DNA of 36,926 nucleotides from an uncultured Mucilaginibacter sp. (GTDB lineage Bacteria > Bacteroidota > Bacteroidia > Sphingobacteriales > Sphingobacteriaceae). The number at the start of each line of letters is the position of its first letter. Position 1 is the first letter of the stretch. The notes below the pieces were generated by a model that worked only from the letters and a program-made list of their open reading frames with translations, had not been told where the DNA came from and ran no database searches. The DNA lies in NCBI GenBank assembly GCA_903866915.1, contig CAIPPO010000183.1:1-36926 (forward strand), given 5' to 3'. The position numbers and the translations under genes were made by a program. Below, in pieces: positions 32,321 through 36,926 of this stretch.

Positions 32321-35300
32321 TTATGCCTGCTCAGCTTCCTCATCATCGTCATAATTTTTTAAATGGGCAGGACCAGTGATTTTTTCCTGTAATATCTGGA
32401 AAATGATGAAAAGTACCGGAATAGCAAAAATACCAAATACAGTACCGATAAACATACCGCCTACAGCACCTGTCCCGATAGATCGGTTCCCGAAAGCACC
32501 GGCACCGCTGGCAAACATCAATGGCATGATACCAAAGATGAAGGCAAATGAAGTCATTAAAATAGGCCGCAAACGCGCTTCGGCACCTTCAATAGCAGCC
32601 TGAACAATATCCATACCAGCCCGCCTGCGGTCGAGGGCGAACTCGACGATCAAAATGGCGTTTTTCGATAATAAGCCGATCAGCATGATCAGCGATATCT
32701 GTACATAAATATTACTGCCTATGCCAGCAAGGTTAGCAAATATATAGGTGCCCGATAAGCCGATGGGCAGCGTCAATAATACCGCAAAAGGTAAAATATA
32801 GCTTTCATACTGAGCGCTAAGCAGGAAATAAACGAACAACAAGCACAAAATAAATATGTATAAAGATTGTGTTCCCGAAGATATCTCCTCACGGCTTAGC
32901 CCCGAAAAGTCATAACCATAACCAACGGGTAACTTCTGAGCCGCAACTTCTTTTATAGCTTTAATAGCATCGCCCGTGCTATAGCCAGGGTTAGGCTGAC
33001 CGGTGATAGCTACCGAGGTAAATAGGTTAAACCGCGAAATGCTTTCGGGGCCAAATACCTTGGTTAGTGTTATAAATTCGGTTATGGGAGCCATTGTGCC
33101 GCTTGCGCCGCGCACAAAAATTTTATTTAAACCTGCTGGATTGGCGCGATAAGGGAAGTCGGCTTGTACCATTACCCTGAACTGTTTACCAAACTGGTTA
33201 AAGTTAGAGGCATAAATGCCGCCATAATAACCCTGCAAAGCATCCAAAACTGAATTTACGGTTATGCCGGCCTCTTTAACCTTGGCAACATTAACTTCAA
33301 CCTGATATTGCGGAAAGTTAGGGTTGAACGAGGTATTGGTATTTTGTATTTCCTTGCGTTTATTTAATGCCGCCAGGAAATCGTTGGTTACTTTATATAG
33401 TTCGGCTGAAGTATGTCCGCCTTTATCCTGGAGTTGGAAATCAAAACCTCCGCCCGCACTAAAGCCTTGTACGGTTGGTGGCGAAAAGAAAAATATTTTG
33501 GCGCTATGGATAACACCGATCTTACCATATAGCTGTTTCACAACATCGTCTACGGTGATGTTTTTTCGCTCGTTCCAGGGCTTTAAACGGATGAAAACCA
33601 TAGCATAAGAGCTACCGGAGCCTGCCAGAAAATTAAAGCCTGCAACCTGGAAAACAACCTTCACCACCGGGATAGTTTTAGCTATACTATCAATTTGCTT
33701 AGTAACGGCCAGGGTACGGTCGAGGCTTGAGGCTGGCGGTAAACTAACGCTGGTTATAATTACACCCTGATCCTCGCTGGGTACGAAACTGGAGGCGGTA
33801 GTTTTAATCAGGATCACCAGGACCGTGGCAAAAACTGAAATGCCTGCCAGCACGATCCATTTCTTCTTTGCCAAATAGCCTATAGCATATTTGTATTTGC
33901 TAATGAGCGCATCAAAAACCCGGTCGAACCAGGCGTAAAACCAATTGAAGAAGCGTTTCTTTTTTTCTTCTTCGCTATGCGGTCTAAGAAATATGGCTGA
34001 TAATGCCGGACTAAGTGTAAGTGCATTTACGGCCGACAGTATAATAGCCACTGCAAGCGTGATACCAAATTGCTTGTAAAATACCCCGGTTGAACCAGTT
34101 ATAAAGGTAACGGGCAAAAACACCGCCGCCATTACCAGTGTAATTGAAATAATGGCTCCGGCAATTTCGCTCATTGCATCGATGGAGGCTTTTCGGGCCG
34201 ATTTATAGCCTTTATCCAGCTTTGCATGGATGGCTTCTACTACCACAATAGCATCATCCACTACGATACCGATGGCCAGCACCAGTGCAAAAAGGGTAAG
34301 TAAATTGATTGTAAAGCCAAATAGTTTCAGAAAGAAGAAAGTGCCGAGTATAGCAACCGGTACAGAGATAGCAGGGATCAGGGTTGAACGCAGGTCCTGC
34401 AGAAATACAAATACAACGATAAATACCAGCACAAAAGCTTCGAGTAGTGTGCTGATCACTTTTTCGATCGAAGCATCCAGGTATTGGTTGGCATCAACAA
34501 AATAATTGATTTTGACACCTTTAGGGAAAGAAAGCGAAGCGGTTTTCAGGATTTCTTTGGTCTCGTTGATCACGTCTCTGGCGTTCGAACCCGGAGCCTG
34601 AGCTATAGCTATACCAACCGATGGTAATCCGTTGTTCTTCTGCGTTACCGAAATGTCAAGGGCAGCCATTTCAACTCTGGCTACGTCGCTTAAACGCAAT
34701 ACCTGTCCTTTCCCATCCGATTTAAGGATAATATTGCCAAACTCAGCTGCCGTTTTTAGCCTGCCGGTGTATTTGATGACATACTCATAAGATTCGCCGC
34801 TGTTTTCGCCGAATTTACCGGGAGCTGCTTCAATATTCTGTTCGTTCAGTGCGTTGGTGATATCGTTGGGTACCAAACCGTAATGCGACATGGCATCCGG
34901 CTTCAGCCAGATGCGCATCGAATAATCCTTAGAACTAAAAATGCGCAAACTTCCCACACCGTTTACCCGCTGTATAGCCGGTACCACATTGATCTTTGCA
35001 TAATTGTGCAAAAAAGTGGCATCATAGGCTTTATTTTCGCTATAAAGTGCAAATACCAAGAGGTTTGAATTCTGACTCTTGGCGACAGTTACACCCGATT
35101 GGGTAACTTCCTGGGGCAATAGACTGGTGGCTCTCGCTACCCGGTTTTGAACGTTTACAGCTGCCAGGTCAGGGTCTGTACCTACTTTAAAGACAACGCT
35201 GATCGAAGCCGAGCCGTCGTTCCCGGCTGAGGAGGTCATATAGGCCATGTTCTCGACGCCGTTGATCTGTTCCTCAAGCGGGATGATCACGCTTTTCAGT

Positions 35301-35470
35301 ACAACATCAGCATTGGCTCCGTTATATTCTGCCGAAACGCTTACGGTTGGCGGAGCAATATCAGGAAACTGTGAGATAGGTAAGGAGTACAAACCGATCA
35401 CCCCTAAAATAACCAGGAGCACGGAGATAACCGTTGATAAAACCGGGCGATTTATGAATTTTTTTAACAT
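32321..35470 (-). CDS. RND multidrug efflux pump, AcrB/HAE1 type
   Basis: Inner-membrane proton antiporter of 1049 residues, the usual AcrB length. The proton-relay residues are present: the Asp pair in GIVVDDAIVVVEAIHAKL near 404-406 and the Lys in LLSKNAILIVEFALD near 936. Two periplasmic porter loops and twelve membrane helices are in the expected order. It begins MLKKFINRPVLSTVISVLLV as in the HAE1 family (TIGR00915) and ends in a short acidic tail. It exports hydrophobic or amphiphilic compounds with its adaptor and lipoprotein channel, 9 and 10 bp away. The drug range cannot be read from sequence. Confidence 0.96.
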   Translation of the reverse strand: MLKKFINRPVLSTVISVLLVILGVIGLYSLPISQFPDIAPPTVSVSAEYNGANADVVLKSVIIPLEEQINGVENMAYMTSSAGNDGSASISVVFKVGTDPDLAAVNVQNRVARATSLLPQEVTQSGVTVAKSQNSNLLVFALYSENKAYDATFLHNYAKINVVPAIQRVNGVGSLRIFSSKDYSMRIWLKPDAMSHYGLVPNDITNALNEQNIEAAPGKFGENSGESYEYVIKYTGRLKTAAEFGNIILKSDGKGQVLRLSDVARVEMAALDISVTQKNNGLPSVGIAIAQAPGSNARDVINETKEILKTASLSFPKGVKINYFVDANQYLDASIEKVISTLLEAFVLVFIVVFVFLQDLRSTLIPAISVPVAILGTFFFLKLFGFTINLLTLFALVLAIGIVVDDAIVVVEAIHAKLDKGYKSARKASIDAMSEIAGAIISITLVMAAVFLPVTFITGSTGVFYKQFGITLAVAIILSAVNALTLSPALSAIFLRPHSEEEKKKRFFNWFYAWFDRVFDALISKYKYAIGYLAKKKWIVLAGISVFATVLVILIKTTASSFVPSEDQGVIITSVSLPPASSLDRTLAVTKQIDSIAKTIPVVKVVFQVAGFNFLAGSGSSYAMVFIRLKPWNERKNITVDDVVKQLYGKIGVIHSAKIFFFSPPTVQGFSAGGGFDFQLQDKGGHTSAELYKVTNDFLAALNKRKEIQNTNTSFNPNFPQYQVEVNVAKVKEAGITVNSVLDALQGYYGGIYASNFNQFGKQFRVMVQADFPYRANPAGLNKIFVRGASGTMAPITEFITLTKVFGPESISRFNLFTSVAITGQPNPGYSTGDAIKAIKEVAAQKLPVGYGYDFSGLSREEISSGTQSLYIFILCLLFVYFLLSAQYESYILPFAVLLTLPIGLSGTYIFANLAGIGSNIYVQISLIMLIGLLSKNAILIVEFALDRRRAGMDIVQAAIEGAEARLRPILMTSFAFIFGIMPLMFASGAGAFGNRSIGTGAVGGMFIGTVFGIFAIPVLFIIFQILQEKITGPAHLKNYDDDEEAEQA

Positions 35471-35479
35471 AAGACGCCG

Positions 35480-36637
35480 TTATTTCAGGTTTTTGTAAAC
35501 AGATTCCGGATTTACATCTGCCGGCTTAACGATAGTGCCGTCAGCCAGGCTTGATGAACTTTCAACAATGATGCGATCACCGGCTTTTAATCCGCCTGAA
35601 ACAATGTAATACTGGCCCGGTGTATTATCTAAAGTTGAAATTTCGACGTTTTTAACCTGGTTTTTATCATCAATGAGGTAAACAAAGCGTTTATCCTGTA
35701 ATTGATAGGCAGCAACCTGTGGAATCACGAGCACATTTTTTAAAACAAGCGGTATACGTACAGTAGCGCTACTGCCGCTTCTTAAAAGTCCCCGCGGATT
35801 TGCAAAGGCCGCCCGCAGATTTGCAGAACCTGTATTGGTATTGATGAGCCCGTTAATGGTTTCTAACTTACCCTGTTGCGGATATATACTGCCGTCAGCT
35901 AATAGCAAGGTAACTTTTGGCATACTGGCTATTTTTGATTTCAGACTTGTATTGGTGCTATCGCGACTAAAATCAAGCAGTTGTTTTTCGTTCATGGCAA
36001 AATAAACGTATACCGTAGCCGTATTGTAAACTGTCGTCAACGGATCGGCAGTAGTGCTGCTAATCAGGCTGCCTAATTTAAATGGCAGCGAACCAATAAC
36101 GCCGTCAACCGGGCTGGTTATGGTGGTATAACCCAGGTTTACCTTTGCATTCTCCAATGTTGCCCTGGCCTGAGCCAACAAAGCTTCTTTTGATTGTAAG
36201 GTATTTTGGGCCGATTCCAGCTCATAATGGCTGATGATTTCTTTATCAACCAGCGGCTTTACTTTTTCAACCTGCAGTTTGGCGGTATTTACATCGGCCT
36301 CGGCAGTTTTGATGCCGGCTTCAGCTGTACGCAGGTCCTGAAGGTATTGAGGCGCATTAATTTTGAATAATAGTTGTCCCTTTTTAACAATCGATCCCTC
36401 GTCAACATAAATTTTTTCGACAAAACCATCCACTTTCGATCTGATCTCGATGTTTTGAAGGCCTTGGATGCTGGCCGGGTATTCACTGTTCAGCGTAACA
36501 GTGCGCGGCTGAAGCGCCAGGGTTTGATAAGTTACAGGAGCCCCCGGACCATAGCTATTTTTGGGTGCGCTCTGGTTATTGCACGAATAAATAAGAAAAA
36601 GCAGGGGAATTGCCAGGAAGCTCGTTTTTTTCAACAT
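35480..36637 (-). CDS. RND efflux periplasmic adaptor (AcrA/MexA type) lipoprotein
   Basis: Protein of 385 residues. The signal ends in LIYSC (Cys19), so it is a lipoprotein like AcrA. Lipoyl halves lie at about 62-95 (EIRSKVDGFVEKIYVDEGSI, VKKGQLLFKI) and 170-195 (TTITSPVDGVIGSLPFKLGS), with a coiled-coil hairpin between (about 100-165). The beta-barrel and membrane-proximal domains follow (NPRGLLRSGSSATVRIPL, GLKAGDRIIVES). It is the first gene of the operon; no regulator gene is seen within the 289 bp upstream. Confidence 0.95.
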   Translation of the reverse strand: MLKKTSFLAIPLLFLIYSCNNQSAPKNSYGPGAPVTYQTLALQPRTVTLNSEYPASIQGLQNIEIRSKVDGFVEKIYVDEGSIVKKGQLLFKINAPQYLQDLRTAEAGIKTAEADVNTAKLQVEKVKPLVDKEIISHYELESAQNTLQSKEALLAQARATLENAKVNLGYTTITSPVDGVIGSLPFKLGSLISSTTADPLTTVYNTATVYVYFAMNEKQLLDFSRDSTNTSLKSKIASMPKVTLLLADGSIYPQQGKLETINGLINTNTGSANLRAAFANPRGLLRSGSSATVRIPLVLKNVLVIPQVAAYQLQDKRFVYLIDDKNQVKNVEISTLDNTPGQYYIVSGGLKAGDRIIVESSSSLADGTIVKPADVNPESVYKNLK

Positions 36638-36926
36638 GTTTAAACTATAACACCCGGCTGCCCAAAGCTGGGATTTATGTTTTATCGATATGGGAACAAA
36701 TAATTTGCAATGATGTGAATAAAAAATTTATTTAACGCAATCCTTGTGAAAATTTACCGGTTTGTTACATAGTTGGGGTACGCGTTTTTCGGCAGTCTTT
36801 TTAGCCAGGAGAGATTGTCTCAATTCTGGCGCGATTTAGCTGAGTTTAAAGTAATCCGTACCTTTTTAAAACGTAACATACAATTCTACCAATCTAAACC
36901 AAAATTAAACCGGGCGCTTTTTATCA
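36638..36926. other. Upstream region of the RND operon, no gene seen
   Basis: AT-rich. It should carry the efflux operon promoter, but no TAnnTTTG box with proper spacing stands out. An imperfect palindrome GCCAG-GA-GAGA-TTG-TCTC-AATT-CTGGC at 36804-36830 is a possible regulator site. It is about 170 bp from the start codon and could equally belong to a gene beyond the window. Confidence 0.4.

Noticed and set aside
1..36926. Genomic island or prophage
   Set aside because: No integrase, transposase, phage gene or direct-repeat boundary is visible, no repeat of the tRNA 3' end is seen, and gene style is uniform along the window.

Overview
The window looks like a chromosomal segment from a Bacteroidota bacterium of the Sphingobacteriaceae, most like Mucilaginibacter or Pedobacter. 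The grounds are a SusC/SusD pair next to a FecI-type sigma factor and FecR anti-sigma factor, many SPase II lipoproteins with a Cys-Lys-Lys start, LruC-domain and DinB proteins, no Shine-Dalgarno sequences before starts, and promoters of the Bacteroidota form TTTG-N20-TAnnTTTG. The genus is inferred from gene content. No transposase, integrase, phage gene or CRISPR array is visible.

Layout. 1-352: an initiator-type tRNA-Met with its terminator and two tight hairpins. 353-8859 (all +): a lipoprotein of unknown role, a repeat-rich gap, a manganese-type cupin, a two-domain carboxymuconolactone decarboxylase-like protein, a DinB protein, an acyltransferase-3 membrane protein, a secreted phosphodiesterase/pyrophosphatase-like enzyme and a large LruC-domain lipoprotein. 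9008-10389 (-): an ArsR regulator followed by two AHSA1/SRPBCC proteins. 10519-14778 (-): a complete DevBCA-like ABC exporter with its own TolC. 15083-18267 (+): a PhnB-like VOC protein, a YdeI/DUF1801 protein and an M1 aminopeptidase. 18409-19610 (-): a second ArsR/SRPBCC module. 19786-20505 (+): a LOG-family protein. 20554-22921 (-): a universal stress protein, a PfkB-type phosphofructokinase and a helical protein of unknown function. 23201-30607 (-): SusD, SusC, FecR and an ECF sigma factor, a signalling-controlled nutrient uptake locus with no degradative enzyme in view. 30901-36637 (-): an RND efflux operon (outer-membrane lipoprotein, AcrB-like pump, adaptor).

The strongest unexplained signals are regulatory and repetitive. 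The two ArsR/SRPBCC modules have nearly superimposable promoters: TTTG-N20-TATATTTG placed 22 bp before the first ATG, one 16-bp palindrome at the same place in the spacer and a second just downstream of the -7 box. The operator half-sites differ by one letter (GCAAC against GTAAC), although the first gene is a regulator in one module and an SRPBCC protein in the other. Second, a family of short GC-rich palindromes (TTCAAGCG or TTTAAGCG, a 3-4 nt loop, then the complement) recurs in intergenic gaps at about 1.5, 3.1 and 16.3 kb, often as a two-hairpin composite. Third, a diverged 75-bp tandem repeat lies at 1373-1511. A usp-pfkB pair recalls the dormancy genes of Mycobacterium. Most of the remaining content is ordinary for this group; I see no clearly new multi-gene system.
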